Shown here piece after piece: positions 1 through 7,331 of a stretch of DNA of 13,675 nt; positions within the stretch are counted from its first letter, which is position 1; every line of letters begins with the position of its first letter. Under the pieces are notes generated by a model. That model made no database searches, was not told the origin of the DNA, and was given only the letters and a program-made list of their open reading frames with translations. The DNA comes from an uncultured Clostridia bacterium (GTDB lineage: Bacteria; Bacillota; Clostridia; TANB77; CAG-508). Location of the stretch: positions 1 through 13,675 of the forward strand of contig CAPZDM010000042.1 of NCBI GenBank assembly GCA_948745425.1. Direction: 5' to 3'. Position numbers and translations under genes: made by a program.

Positions 1-174
1 TTTCTGTACATTTTTATTTTGCTTTTTTTGTACATTTATATTTTATCGCTAATAGTAATTAAATTATACCAAACAATCGAAGGTTTTTCCTTATTTTTAT
101 GAATTATTTTAAGTATTTTTTCGGTTATTTTTTAGTTTTCCTAAAAAGTACCGAAACTTAAACAAATTTTAGTA
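1..174. other. Intergenic region with a pair of direct repeats and a long dyad, no gene seen
   Basis: No convincing coding sequence is present. The motif TGTACATTT occurs twice, at 5 and 29, exactly 24 bases apart, each followed by a T-rich stretch. Further right, bases 108-162 form a long imperfect inverted repeat, described as its own entry. The stretch lies upstream of the promoter of the surface protein gene. It may hold control sites for that gene or the end of an upstream unit lying outside the window. I see no function for the TGTACA pair. Confidence 0.4.
108..162. repeat. Long imperfect inverted repeat (dyad) upstream of the VWA gene
   Basis: The inner arms 119-135 and 141-156 pair over about 16 base pairs, with one bulged base (126), one G-T pair and a five-base loop TTTTC. 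The outer arms TTTAAG (108-113) and CTTAAA (157-162) extend the dyad across a five-base bulge. It ends 12 bases before the -35 box at 175. It is not followed by a T run on either strand, so it is not a standard intrinsic terminator. It could be a protein-binding dyad or part of an upstream transcript. Confidence 0.45.
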
Positions 175-203
175 TAGACAGTATTTTTTTTATATGTTAT
201 AAT
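175..203 (+). promoter_or_regulatory. Sigma-A type promoter for the VWA surface protein
   Basis: The -35 box is TAGACA (175-180), the spacer is 17 bases, and the -10 box is TATAAT (198-203) with an extended -10 TG at 195-196. Transcription would start near 210, giving a leader of about 27 bases before the ATG at 237. The ribosome binding site GGGGGT is at 223-228. Confidence 0.75.
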
Positions 204-236
204 TGTTATAATTTATATTAATGGGGGTCAAATTTT

Positions 237-1583
237 ATGAAAAAAGCAATAAAATTGTTTACCTTTTTCTTAGCATTTATCTTAATCTTTACAAATTTTG
301 TCTATGCAAAATTATCTTCAAATACACATTTTGAAGTTGTTGACAAAAGTGTTTGTGAAATGGAATTTGGAGAAAATGGTAAATTTACAAAACAAATTAT
401 ATCTTATGACGAAAATTCAGTTACTTTACAACTTGATGTAAAAAATACTGCTGAGCAGAAAATAGAGAAAACAACTTCTGAAATATTTTTAGTTATAGAT
501 AATTCTTTAAGTTTACGAGATAAAGTTTCAGATACGGAAACAAGAAAAGACTTAATTTATAATTCTGCAAAACAATTAGCTACTAAATTAAATGCATCAG
601 ATCCAGAATTTGAAATTGGTGTAATATGTTTTTCTAGCAATTCTGATGTAAAAAAAGAAGGTACTATAGAAGATGCCACTTTAATGCAAACTTTAACAAC
701 AGATAATTCAAAAGTTCTTAAAGCTGTTGAGGACATAAATAACACTGAGTTTGGTTCAAGAACTAACATTGAAGCCGGATTAGAGCTTGCAAATCGTAAT
801 TTCTCTGGTACAGCTGATAAGGAATACATTATTTTAATATCAGATGGTGTTCCTAATGATGATATTCATGGAAATACTCTTCAATATTCTGAAACAGTTT
901 TAGGAAACACAAAGAATAAATTAATTGAGTTAAATGCTAAAGGTATTAAACTAATTTCTGTTTTGGCTGGTGTTAGTAATGTAGTTGAAGATACTGTTGG
1001 AAAAACTTATGTAGAACTTGCTGAAGAAGTATTTGGTACAGAAGTTAAACCAACTGCTGGAAAATATTATTTTATAAGTGATTCTAATATTAAAAATATT
1101 GTAGAGAATAATGTTTTTAATGATGTTGAAGTATCTGGCTCAACTAAACTAACTAATATCACTATAAAAGATTATTTTCCTAAAAAAATAATTGATAATT
1201 TTGATTTTTCATATGTTGCTTCTCCTAATTTAGGAAATGTGACTACAGAAATTGATAAAACTACAAATTGCATTACTTGGACTATTCCATCATTAGATGC
1301 TGGTGAAAGTGCTTCTTTACAATATAAATTAACTTTAAAAGATAATTTTAGTAAAGATATTCTTAATCAAATATTACCAACAAATGAGAAAGTTAATATT
1401 ACAGACGATCAAGGTGATAATGTTACATCAACAGTTTCTCCTAAAGTAAGAGTTATTCAAGATGCACCTGTTACAGTTTTACCACAAACAGGAACATCTG
1501 ATATTCTTTTCATTGGAATTGCAGCTCTAAGTATTTTAATTGTTTTCGGAATTTATAAATATATAAGATATAAAAATATATAA
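237..1583 (+). CDS. LPXTG cell-wall-anchored protein with a von Willebrand factor A domain
   Basis: A 448-residue surface protein. Residues 1-24 form a signal peptide (basic start, hydrophobic core, likely cut after VYA). A von Willebrand A domain spans about 80-295 with a complete metal-ion-dependent adhesion site: D88-x-S90-x-S92, T176 and D203 in ISDGVPND. Residues 300-410 look like a beta-rich stalk. The C-terminus is a sortase signal: LPQTG at 415-419, a hydrophobic segment at about 423-440, and a basic tail. Such proteins are cut between T and G and joined to peptidoglycan; many are adhesins or pilus components. The ligand cannot be read from sequence. The gene is monocistronic, with its own promoter (175-203), ribosome binding site GGGGGT eight bases before the ATG, and a terminator at 1591. 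No sortase gene is in the window. Confidence 0.88.
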   Translation: MKKAIKLFTFFLAFILIFTNFVYAKLSSNTHFEVVDKSVCEMEFGENGKFTKQIISYDENSVTLQLDVKNTAEQKIEKTTSEIFLVIDNSLSLRDKVSDTETRKDLIYNSAKQLATKLNASDPEFEIGVICFSSNSDVKKEGTIEDATLMQTLTTDNSKVLKAVEDINNTEFGSRTNIEAGLELANRNFSGTADKEYIILISDGVPNDDIHGNTLQYSETVLGNTKNKLIELNAKGIKLISVLAGVSNVVEDTVGKTYVELAEEVFGTEVKPTAGKYYFISDSNIKNIVENNVFNDVEVSGSTKLTNITIKDYFPKKIIDNFDFSYVASPNLGNVTTEIDKTTNCITWTIPSLDAGESASLQYKLTLKDNFSKDILNQILPTNEKVNITDDQGDNVTSTVSPKVRVIQDAPVTVLPQTGTSDILFIGIAALSILIVFGIYKYIRYKNI

Positions 1584-1590
1584 CATAATG

Positions 1591-1630
1591 AAACTAAAAA
1601 GGATTGCAGAAATGCAATCTTTTTTAGTTT
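1591..1630. terminator. Bidirectional intrinsic terminator after the VWA gene
   Basis: The two arms pair over 18 base pairs with one G-T pair around a GAAA tetraloop. The core GATTGCA/TGCAATC is followed by TTTTTT on the plus strand and by TTTTT on the minus strand. It can therefore stop the VWA transcript going right and any leftward readthrough of the gpsA/zinc-ribbon operon that crosses the 95-residue gene. Confidence 0.85.
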
Positions 1631-1694
1631 AGAAATTTTAATGCATATTTATTTTATAATTTTTTATACTAATATTATAAAGGAGATCTAAGAT

Positions 1695-1982
1695 ATGAAA
1701 ACTAGTGTTAATTTATATAGTCAAAAGAATGGCGAAATTTCTCGTTTTCTTAATAATTTTTATAATAATAATTGTATTACTGTTCAAAATGATATGTTAA
1801 AATGGAATAATTCTTATGATAATCCAATTGAAATCTCTGATATAATTGGTGTTTTTGTTGATAATAATGATAAATATGATATAAATATGTGGATTAGTTT
1901 AGATGATAATATTTTCATTAATGTAACATCTTCAAATTCAGATAAAATAATTAGGTATCTGTTTGAAAGATACCCATATTAA
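1695..1982 (+). CDS. Hypothetical 95-residue protein
   Basis: I do not recognise a family. The start is well supported: AAGGAGA at 1680-1686 lies eight bases before the ATG. A possible -10 box TATACT is at 1665-1670 but no clear -35 is present. The protein is Asn-rich and soluble-looking, without a signal peptide or membrane segment. It has alternating hydrophobic stretches (IIGVFVDN, INMWISLDDNIFINVT) suggestive of a small beta-containing fold, then a helical end (SDKIIRYLFERYPY). It carries no Cys pair or catalytic motif that I can see. Its TAA stop directly abuts the stop of the convergent zinc-ribbon gene, with no base between them. Low-GC codon use matches its neighbours. Confidence 0.7.
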   Translation: MKTSVNLYSQKNGEISRFLNNFYNNNCITVQNDMLKWNNSYDNPIEISDIIGVFVDNNDKYDINMWISLDDNIFINVTSSNSDKIIRYLFERYPY

Positions 1983-2489
1983 TTATGCTTCATTACTATC
2001 ATTACTTGCCTTTTCTTCTTCTGTTGCATTTGTAGCTATTGCATCATTAGTTTCTGATTTATTTTCGTTTTTAATTTCCTCTTTATTTTCATTATTAACT
2101 TCTTTCTCAGCTTCCTTTGATTCTTGAGCTTGTTCCATTCCGCAATTTGAGCAGTATTTTGCTTCTTTTTCTATTTTTTCGTGGCAATTTGGACATTGTT
2201 TTCTGTCTTTTAAGTTTAATAATTCATTATTTTGTTGTTCTATCTCTTTTGAAATCTTATCTATTTCTTCACAAGCATTTTGTATTTCTTCATCAAAGTT
2301 TTCTTTAGTTGTTGCAATATGTCTTCTATATACTGATTCTCCTATTTCATTATACAAAGTTTCAATTTTAGATTTATTCTCATTCATTTTCATTTTTAAC
2401 TTTGTTTCTCTTGCAATTTTGTCTGCTTTTTCTGTTGTATATTTATATGTTTGTGAAGCTACTTCTCCTATTTTATCTAATATCTCCAT
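1983..2489 (-). CDS. Zinc-ribbon protein with an N-terminal coiled coil
   Basis: A 168-residue protein. Residues 1-97 are strongly helical and charged, likely a coiled coil. A zinc ribbon follows, with C99-P-N-C102 and C113-S-N-C116-G. The tail from about 121 is a Glu/Asn/Lys-rich low-complexity stretch. The family is widespread in Clostridia as a zinc-ribbon protein of unknown role; the architecture suggests a structural or binding protein, not an enzyme. The ribosome binding site GGAAG is six bases upstream of the ATG. It is the last gene of the leftward run comEB-der-plsY-gpsA, 94 bases after gpsA, so it may be co-transcribed or have its own weak promoter in that gap. No terminator directly follows; the hairpin at 1591-1630 is the nearest one. 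Confidence 0.75.
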   Translation of the reverse strand: MEILDKIGEVASQTYKYTTEKADKIARETKLKMKMNENKSKIETLYNEIGESVYRRHIATTKENFDEEIQNACEEIDKISKEIEQQNNELLNLKDRKQCPNCHEKIEKEAKYCSNCGMEQAQESKEAEKEVNNENKEEIKNENKSETNDAIATNATEEEKASNDSNEA

Positions 2490-2583
2490 GCCTATCTTCC
2501 TTTCCTTTATTATTCTATTAAATATATTCTTTACAAATTTTATTTTTTTATACGAAAAGTTATATTTTAGTCATTATTTACGC

Positions 2584-3570
2584 CTAGAATTCTGATTTTT
2601 TATTTCGTATCATTAAATCATGCACTGCAACTTCTGGTTTTAAATTTTCAAATAAAACAGAGTAAACTGTATTTAATATAGGCATCTCTACATTATGTAT
2701 TTTTCCTAACTTATATGCTACTTCAATATTATCTACACTTTCAATTACCATTCCAATTTCTTTTCTAGCGTCCTCTAGAGTCTTTCCTTGACCAATTAAC
2801 ATTCCTGCTCTTCTGTTTCTGCTATGTTCACTCAGACAAGTAACAATTAAATCTCCTAGTCCTGTTAGTCCATAAAATGTCTCTTTTTCTCCTCCAAGTG
2901 CTACTCCTAAATTTGTAATTTCTTTTAATCCTCTTGTAATTAATGCAGCAAAAGAATTATCACCTAATCCTAGACCTGCTCCTACACCTGCACAAAATGC
3001 TATTATGTTTTTTAAAGCACCTCCTAGTTCGACACCTTTTACATCGTTAGATGTATAGATTCTTAACTTTTCATTCATAAATTCTTTCTGAATTGTTCCA
3101 CATAATTCTTTGTCCTCTGATGCTATTACTAATGCTGTAGGCACACTTATAGATACTTCTTCTGCATGACTTGGACCTGATAATACTCCTATTTTTGAAT
3201 TTGGTAATTCTTCTTTCACTACATCATCCAATGTCATTAATGTACTGCTTTCAAATCCTTTAGAACATATTATAATTGGTTGATTTGTAACATATTCTTT
3301 ATATTTTTTTACTGTTTCTCTTGTGAATTTTGATGGTGTTATGTGTAAAATTATATCACTATTTTCTATTGCTTCTTTATAATCTAAAGTACAAGTTACA
3401 TTTTCTGGAATTACTGAATTAGGTAAAAATTTGCAGGTTCTCTTATCATTAATAAAATTTTTTTCTTCTTCTTCATAAGACCAAATTTTAATTTTGTGCC
3501 CTAAGTTTCCTAAGTGAATTGCTAAGGCACATCCCCATGAACCACTACCTATTATACATATTTTTTTCAA
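2584..3570 (-). CDS. gpsA: Glycerol-3-phosphate dehydrogenase [NAD(P)+]
   Basis: This cytoplasmic enzyme reduces dihydroxyacetone phosphate to sn-glycerol-3-phosphate, the backbone for phospholipids. The 328-residue length is normal. The Rossmann nucleotide-binding motif GSGSWG is at residues 8-13. Family signatures follow: SGPSHAEEV at 131-139, the catalytic lysine K187 in GGALKN, GLGDNS at 201-206, GLTGLGDL at 234-241 and HSRNRRAG at 249-256. The start is a TTG codon, preceded six bases upstream by GGAAGG; no better ATG lies nearby. It sits 28 bases downstream of plsY, whose product uses glycerol-3-phosphate, so two consecutive pathway steps are encoded side by side. Identification is secure. 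Confidence 0.96.
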   Translation of the reverse strand: MKKICIIGSGSWGCALAIHLGNLGHKIKIWSYEEEEKNFINDKRTCKFLPNSVIPENVTCTLDYKEAIENSDIILHITPSKFTRETVKKYKEYVTNQPIIICSKGFESSTLMTLDDVVKEELPNSKIGVLSGPSHAEEVSISVPTALVIASEDKELCGTIQKEFMNEKLRIYTSNDVKGVELGGALKNIIAFCAGVGAGLGLGDNSFAALITRGLKEITNLGVALGGEKETFYGLTGLGDLIVTCLSEHSRNRRAGMLIGQGKTLEDARKEIGMVIESVDNIEVAYKLGKIHNVEMPILNTVYSVLFENLKPEVAVHDLMIRNKKSEF

Positions 3571-3598
3571 TTTTATCCTTCCCTTCTTATGTGTATTA

Positions 3599-4240
3599 TT
3601 ATTTTTTAAAAGATAACTTATTCTCTGTTCCTGTTAGTATCCTTTTTATGTTTGTTCTATGATTGAATATTACTATTAAAGCTAATATTATACTAAAAGC
3701 TATATATTTTCCTGATACTATATAATATTCTGAACCTATCTTAAATATGGTTAATACTGGAAATAAAATTGCAGTAGCTATTGAACCTAATGATACCATT
3801 CTTGTAACTGTCATTACTAATAATGCGAATACTAGACATATTAGTCCTATTTGCCAGTTTATAATTAGTACTAATCCTAAAGATGTTGCAACCCCTTTTC
3901 CTCCTTTAAATCCAAAATAAATTGGAAATGTATGTCCTATTATTGCAAAGATACCAGCAATTTGTACCAAATACTCTAACTTTACTCCTGCTCCAAAATG
4001 ATTAGCAATATTTCCAATTAATACTGCTAATAACACTGGTACTATTCCTTTTAATATATCACATACTAATGTTATTAATGCTGCTTTTTTTCCTATAGTT
4101 CTAAGTACATTTGTAGCTCCCGAACTCTTGCTACCTTTATCTCTTATATCAAATCCAGCAAATTTCTTGCTAAAAATTATTGAAAAACTTATACTTCCTA
4201 TTAAATAGGCTATAATTAATACTATTATATATAAAATCAT
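3599..4240 (-). CDS. plsY: Acyl-phosphate:glycerol-3-phosphate acyltransferase
   Basis: This integral membrane enzyme transfers the acyl group of acyl-phosphate to position 1 of glycerol-3-phosphate, making lysophosphatidic acid. It has 213 residues, with hydrophobic segments at about 3-25, 53-78, 92-112, 120-148, 150-165 and 178-193. The three PlsY motifs are present: GSKSSGATNVLR (36-47; the more usual form is GSGNxGATNxxR), a glycine-rich phosphate loop FGFKGGKGVATSLG (109-122), and FNHRTNIKRILTGTENK (192-208). The ATG is preceded by a GGAG-type site. It lies 14 bases after der and 28 before gpsA, an order common in Clostridia. Confidence 0.95.
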   Translation of the reverse strand: MILYIIVLIIAYLIGSISFSIIFSKKFAGFDIRDKGSKSSGATNVLRTIGKKAALITLVCDILKGIVPVLLAVLIGNIANHFGAGVKLEYLVQIAGIFAIIGHTFPIYFGFKGGKGVATSLGLVLIINWQIGLICLVFALLVMTVTRMVSLGSIATAILFPVLTIFKIGSEYYIVSGKYIAFSIILALIVIFNHRTNIKRILTGTENKLSFKK

Positions 4241-4254
4241 TTTACTCTCTCCTC

Positions 4255-5574
4255 TTATTTTTCTAATTTTTCTCTTGCAATCATTCTAATAGGACTCCCC
4301 TCTAGCCCAAATTCTTTTCTTATATGATTTACTAAATATCTTTCATAGGAAAAATGAAATAAATCTTTATTATTCACAAATACAATGAAGGTTGGTGGCT
4401 TTGTGCTTGCTTGTGTAACATATAATATCTTTAGTCTTCTACCTTTATCTGTTGGTGGCTGTGTTATTGCTATTGCTTCATCTATTACTTGATTTAATGT
4501 ACCCGTTGGAACTCTTAAAGCATTCATTTTAGCTACATTATTTATCATTTCAAATAATTTATCTACTCTTTGTCCAGTTTTTGCTGATATAAAAATTATT
4601 GGTGCATATGTTAAGTATGCTAATTTATTATATATTTCTTTTTTAAATTTGTTAAATGTATTGTTGTCTTTTTCTATTTCATCCCATTTATTTACTACTA
4701 TTATTATTCCCTTTCCTGCATCATGGGCTTCTCCTGCAATTTTTGTATCTTGCTCAGTTACTCCTTCTTTTGCATCTATCATCATTAAACATACATCTGC
4801 CCTTTCTATTGCAAGTAATGTTCTCATAATACTGTATTTTTCTATGTTCTCTTTAATTTTACTGTGTCTTCTAATTCCTGCTGTATCTATAAGAGTATAT
4901 TTTCCATATTCATTTTCATGATATGTGTCTATTGCGTCTCTTGTAGTTCCTGCAATATTACTAACAATAACTCTATTTTCTCCAAGTATTCTATTTATTA
5001 GAGAAGATTTACCTACATTTGGCTTTCCAATAATAGCTACTTTTGTAATTTCTTCATCTTTTTCTTCATCTGATTCTGGAAGTTTTTTACAAACTTCTTC
5101 TAATACATCTCCTATTCCTAATGCATTTGTTGATGATATTGCTAATGGCTCTCCTATACCTAATGCATAAAATTCACTTATATCTTCTGTTTTCTTTCCG
5201 AAATTATCTGATTTATTACAAACTAATATAATTGGTTTTCTTGATTTTTTTAGCATTAGTGCTATATCTTTATCTGTTTCTAATATTCCGTTTTTTATAT
5301 CTGTCATAAATATTATTACATCTGCCATACTTACTGCAATATTAACTTGTTCTAGCATATTTACTATAATAGTGTCATTTGATTTTGGCTCTATTCCTCC
5401 TGTATCTATTAGTGTAAAATTTTTTCCACACCAATTTGCTTCTGCATATATTCTATCTCTTGTTACACCTGGTTTATCTTCTACTATAGATATTCTTTGA
5501 CCAACTACATAATTAAAAAATGTTGATTTTCCTACATTTGGTCTTCCTACAATAGCAACTATTGGCTTTGACAT
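4255..5574 (-). CDS. der: GTPase Der (EngA), ribosome assembly factor
   Basis: Der is an essential double-GTPase needed for 50S subunit maturation. This 439-residue protein has two G domains: the first with GRPNVGKS (10-17), DTGG (57-60) and NKSD (120-123); the second with GKPNVGKSS (183-191), DTAG (230-233), NKWD (295-298) and SAK (330-332). A C-terminal KH-like domain spans about 350-439. A short acidic linker (about 167-176) joins the G domains. The ATG has AAGGGAG six bases upstream. It follows comEB by 52 bases and precedes plsY by 14. The gene is complete and intact. Confidence 0.97.
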   Translation of the reverse strand: MSKPIVAIVGRPNVGKSTFFNYVVGQRISIVEDKPGVTRDRIYAEANWCGKNFTLIDTGGIEPKSNDTIIVNMLEQVNIAVSMADVIIFMTDIKNGILETDKDIALMLKKSRKPIILVCNKSDNFGKKTEDISEFYALGIGEPLAISSTNALGIGDVLEEVCKKLPESDEEKDEEITKVAIIGKPNVGKSSLINRILGENRVIVSNIAGTTRDAIDTYHENEYGKYTLIDTAGIRRHSKIKENIEKYSIMRTLLAIERADVCLMMIDAKEGVTEQDTKIAGEAHDAGKGIIIVVNKWDEIEKDNNTFNKFKKEIYNKLAYLTYAPIIFISAKTGQRVDKLFEMINNVAKMNALRVPTGTLNQVIDEAIAITQPPTDKGRRLKILYVTQASTKPPTFIVFVNNKDLFHFSYERYLVNHIRKEFGLEGSPIRMIAREKLEK

Positions 5575-5626
5575 TATATTCTCCCTTCCTTATTTTAACT
5601 GATTTTTTATAATAAGTAACTTATAT

Positions 5627-6128
5627 TTAATATACCATTTTACCTTCTAATAAATCATCGTTTTTTATCCAATCATCTACATTTATTTTAATGTATTCTT
5701 TCTTACTATTTCCTCTAATTACAACCTCTTTGATTCCTGCATTTATTATCATTTTTCTACAAGTTTGACATGAATTAGCACCTTGTTCATATTCTTTTGT
5801 GTCTTTTCTTATTCCTACTAAATACATTGTTCCTTCTATCATATCTTTTCTTGATGCACTTATTATTGCATTTTGCTCTGCATGTACAGACCTACAAGCA
5901 TCATATCCTCCATGTCTAATTTCTGGGAATATCCTTTTCTTAGTGCAATATCCTAGATCTATACAATTATATCTTCCTCTTGGAGCACCTGTATAACCGT
6001 GTTGCAATTATTTCATCATTTTTTACTATTATACATCCAAAATTTTTTCTAAGACAAGTTCCTCTTTCTGCTACCGCTTCTGCTATATCCAAATAATAGT
6101 TAATTTTATCTACTCTATCTTTTTCCAA
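5627..6128 (-). CDS. comEB: dCMP deaminase (ComEB family), interrupted by a +1 shift at a CGG codon
   Basis: The enzyme deaminates dCMP to dUMP for thymidylate synthesis. Translation begins at TTG 6128-6126, with AGAAGG about eight bases upstream, and gives 43 residues ending NDEIIAT at base 6000. The next in-frame codon is CGG (5999-5997), and that frame stops ten codons later. Skipping C5999 gives GGT and restores GYTGAPRGRYNC and the rest, for a joined protein of 166 residues, normal for the family. Zinc and catalytic residues are intact: H82-A-E84 and C120-x-x-C123. A TTG at 6007 is open in the second frame but would drop the conserved first beta strands, so I do not take it as a start. 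The protein matches the family well on both sides of the junction. This could be frameshift decoding, a sequence error or a recent mutation; see the findings. Confidence 0.85.
5997..5999 (-). other. Candidate +1 recoding site (CGG) in comEB
   Basis: The in-frame codon after ACA is CGG, followed by T. Dropping its first base gives GGT (Gly), as expected in the conserved ATGYTGAP segment. No Shine-Dalgarno-like sequence or homopolymer slippery run precedes it. Confidence 0.6.
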
Positions 6129-6163
6129 ATTTATAATCCTTCTTTCTTAGAATGCTAATCGTA

Positions 6164-6192
6164 ATTATAACATATCTATTTTTTTTTAACAA
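6164..6192 (-). promoter_or_regulatory. Promoter of the comEB-der-plsY-gpsA operon
   Basis: Read on the minus strand, the -35 box is TTGTTA (6192-6187), the spacer is 17 bases, and the -10 box is TATAAT (6169-6164) with an extended -10 TG. The predicted transcript start is about 30 bases before the TTG start of comEB. Its -35 box lies only three bases from the -35 box of the divergent rpmF promoter. Confidence 0.72.
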
Positions 6193-6195
6193 GTA

Positions 6196-6224
6196 TTGAC
6201 AAATTTAGAAATTGCTAGTATACT
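6196..6224 (+). promoter_or_regulatory. Strong sigma-A promoter for rpmF
   Basis: TTGACA (6196-6201), a 17-base spacer, then TATACT (6219-6224): a near-consensus promoter. Transcription would start near 6231, leaving a leader of about 95 bases before rpmF. Confidence 0.85.
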
Positions 6225-6259
6225 ATTATGGTGTTATAAATGAATAATACTAACTATGA

Positions 6260-6279
6260 GGGTACAATACATTGTATCT
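6260..6279 (+). repeat. Inverted repeat in the rpmF leader
   Basis: TACAAT (6263-6268) and ATTGTA (6271-6276) are perfect inverted copies. G-C and G-T pairs extend the stem to 6260-6279, so the RNA could form about eight pairs around a TACA loop. It lies between the promoter and the rpmF ribosome binding site. It could be a control hairpin (ribosomal protein leaders often carry one) or an operator. The call rests on symmetry and position only. Confidence 0.4.
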
Positions 6280-6326
6280 CTACATATTAAAATAAAAGAC
6301 ATTAGCTAATTAAGGAGGGAATAAAA

Positions 6327-6512
6327 ATGGCACAACCAAAAAGAAGATGGTCAAAAGCAAGAACTGGAGCAAAACGTTCTACTTGGAAATTAGAAAATCC
6401 TAACATTGTAACTTGTCCTCATTGTCATGAGCCTATACTACCACATAGAGCTTGTTCTAACTGTGGTTACTACAACGGAAAACAAGTAATTAATGTTGAA
6501 ACTGCTGAATAA
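6327..6512 (+). CDS. rpmF: 50S ribosomal protein L32, zinc-binding form
   Basis: A 61-residue protein of the large ribosomal subunit. The N-terminus MAQPKRRWSKARTGAKRS is the L32 signature. A zinc ribbon follows: C-P-H-C at residues 31-34 and C-S-N-C at 44-47. The ATG is preceded by AAGGAGGG, a very strong ribosome binding site, fitting a highly expressed gene. A near-consensus promoter lies about 100 bases upstream. In many bacteria a DUF177/YceD gene precedes rpmF; here it is absent and rpmF stands alone, divergent from comEB and convergent with upp. The downstream hairpin at 6545-6576 ends both transcripts. Confidence 0.97.
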   Translation: MAQPKRRWSKARTGAKRSTWKLENPNIVTCPHCHEPILPHRACSNCGYYNGKQVINVETAE

Positions 6513-6544
6513 AAACAAATCATAATCAGTTTTTTATATATAAA

Positions 6545-6576
6545 GTATAGGAACACAGTACACTGTGTTCCTATAT
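6545..6576. terminator. Bidirectional terminator between rpmF and upp
   Basis: The arms 6546-6558 and 6563-6575 pair perfectly over 13 base pairs with a TACA loop; 6545 and 6576 add a G-T pair. The plus strand continues with a T-rich run (ATTTTATTTT). The minus strand continues with a shorter T-rich stretch. The upp stop codon (6580-6578) lies immediately beside it, so the hairpin serves both convergent genes. Confidence 0.85.
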
Positions 6577-6577
6577 T

Positions 6578-7204
6578 TTATTTTGTCCCAAATATTCTAT
6601 CTCCTGCATCTCCTAATCCTGGTACTATATATCCAACATTATTTAAGTGATCATCTATTTTTCCACAATAAATCTTAACATCAGGATGTTCTTTTTGCAT
6701 TCGTTTAATCCCTTCTGGTGCTGCTATTACACATAAAAATTTTATATTTCTTACTCCTTCATCTTTTAACATTTGTATTGCTGCACATCCAGAACCTCCT
6801 GTTGCAAGCATTGGGTCTATTATTATTGTTTCTTTGTCTTTTATATTTTTGGGCATTTTAAATAAATATTTAACTGGTTCTAATGTTTCTTCATTTCTAT
6901 ATAATCCAATATGCCCTATTTTTACATTAGGTATCATTTTTACTATTCCATCTATCATTCCTGTACCTGCTCTCAATATTGGAACAAATACATAATGATT
7001 CTCATTTAACTTACTTACAGTCATTTTTGTTATTGGAGTTTCAATTTCTTCTTCATATGTTTTTGCATCTTTCATTGCTTCATAGCATAAAAATAATGTT
7101 ATTTCTGATATTAGTTCTCTAAACTCTTTTGTCCCTGTTTTTTTGTCTCTTAATATTCCTAGTTTATGTTCTATTAGTGGATGTTTTATTTCGATAATTT
7201 CCAT
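6578..7204 (-). CDS. upp: Uracil phosphoribosyltransferase
   Basis: This pyrimidine salvage enzyme converts uracil and PRPP to UMP in the cytoplasm. The PRPP-binding loop is IDPMLATGGSG. Other family segments are HPLIEHKLGILRD near the start, PILRAGTGMIDG in the middle and the C-terminal GYIVPGLGDAGDRIFGTK, which forms the uracil-binding end. An ATG three codons upstream (7213) is also in frame. The ribosome binding site GAGAGG sits only one base from that ATG but ten bases from the one at 7204, so I choose 7204 (208 residues, the usual length). The gene is monocistronic with its own promoter and a shared terminator. It diverges from the gerA operon. Confidence 0.96.
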   Translation of the reverse strand: MEIIEIKHPLIEHKLGILRDKKTGTKEFRELISEITLFLCYEAMKDAKTYEEEIETPITKMTVSKLNENHYVFVPILRAGTGMIDGIVKMIPNVKIGHIGLYRNEETLEPVKYLFKMPKNIKDKETIIIDPMLATGGSGCAAIQMLKDEGVRNIKFLCVIAAPEGIKRMQKEHPDVKIYCGKIDDHLNNVGYIVPGLGDAGDRIFGTK

Positions 7205-7237
7205 AAATCTCATTCCTCTCTATTTTATTTCATTCAA

Positions 7238-7266
7238 ATTATATTATAAATTTTATATAAATTCAA
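7238..7266 (-). promoter_or_regulatory. Promoter of upp
   Basis: On the minus strand, TTGAAT (7266-7261), a 17-base spacer and TATAAT (7243-7238). The -10 is perfect and the -35 matches four of six bases. The transcript leader would be about 28 bases. The remainder of the gap to gerAA is AT-rich, and I could not identify a convincing promoter for the gerA operon in it. Confidence 0.65.
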
Positions 7267-7331
7267 TTGCTTGTATATTTTTCTTTTTTTGGTAAATAAT
7301 TTTATTAAATATATTTTTAGAAAGGTTTATT

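Noticed and set aside
1..50. Two TGTACA direct repeats as a CRISPR or iteron array
   Set aside because: There are only two imperfect copies 24 bases apart; this is too few to call an array.
4649..5170. Open frames on the plus strand opposite der
   Set aside because: They are shadows of der, with low-complexity, Ser/Ile-rich products and no ribosome binding sites.
5627..6007. Short comEB reading frame starting at TTG 6007 as the whole gene
   Set aside because: It lacks the N-terminal strands of the deaminase fold, which are encoded just upstream in the other frame behind a good ribosome binding site.
6240..6290. Possible 16-residue leader peptide before rpmF
   Set aside because: It has no ribosome binding site or run of regulatory codons, and the frame is short enough to be chance.
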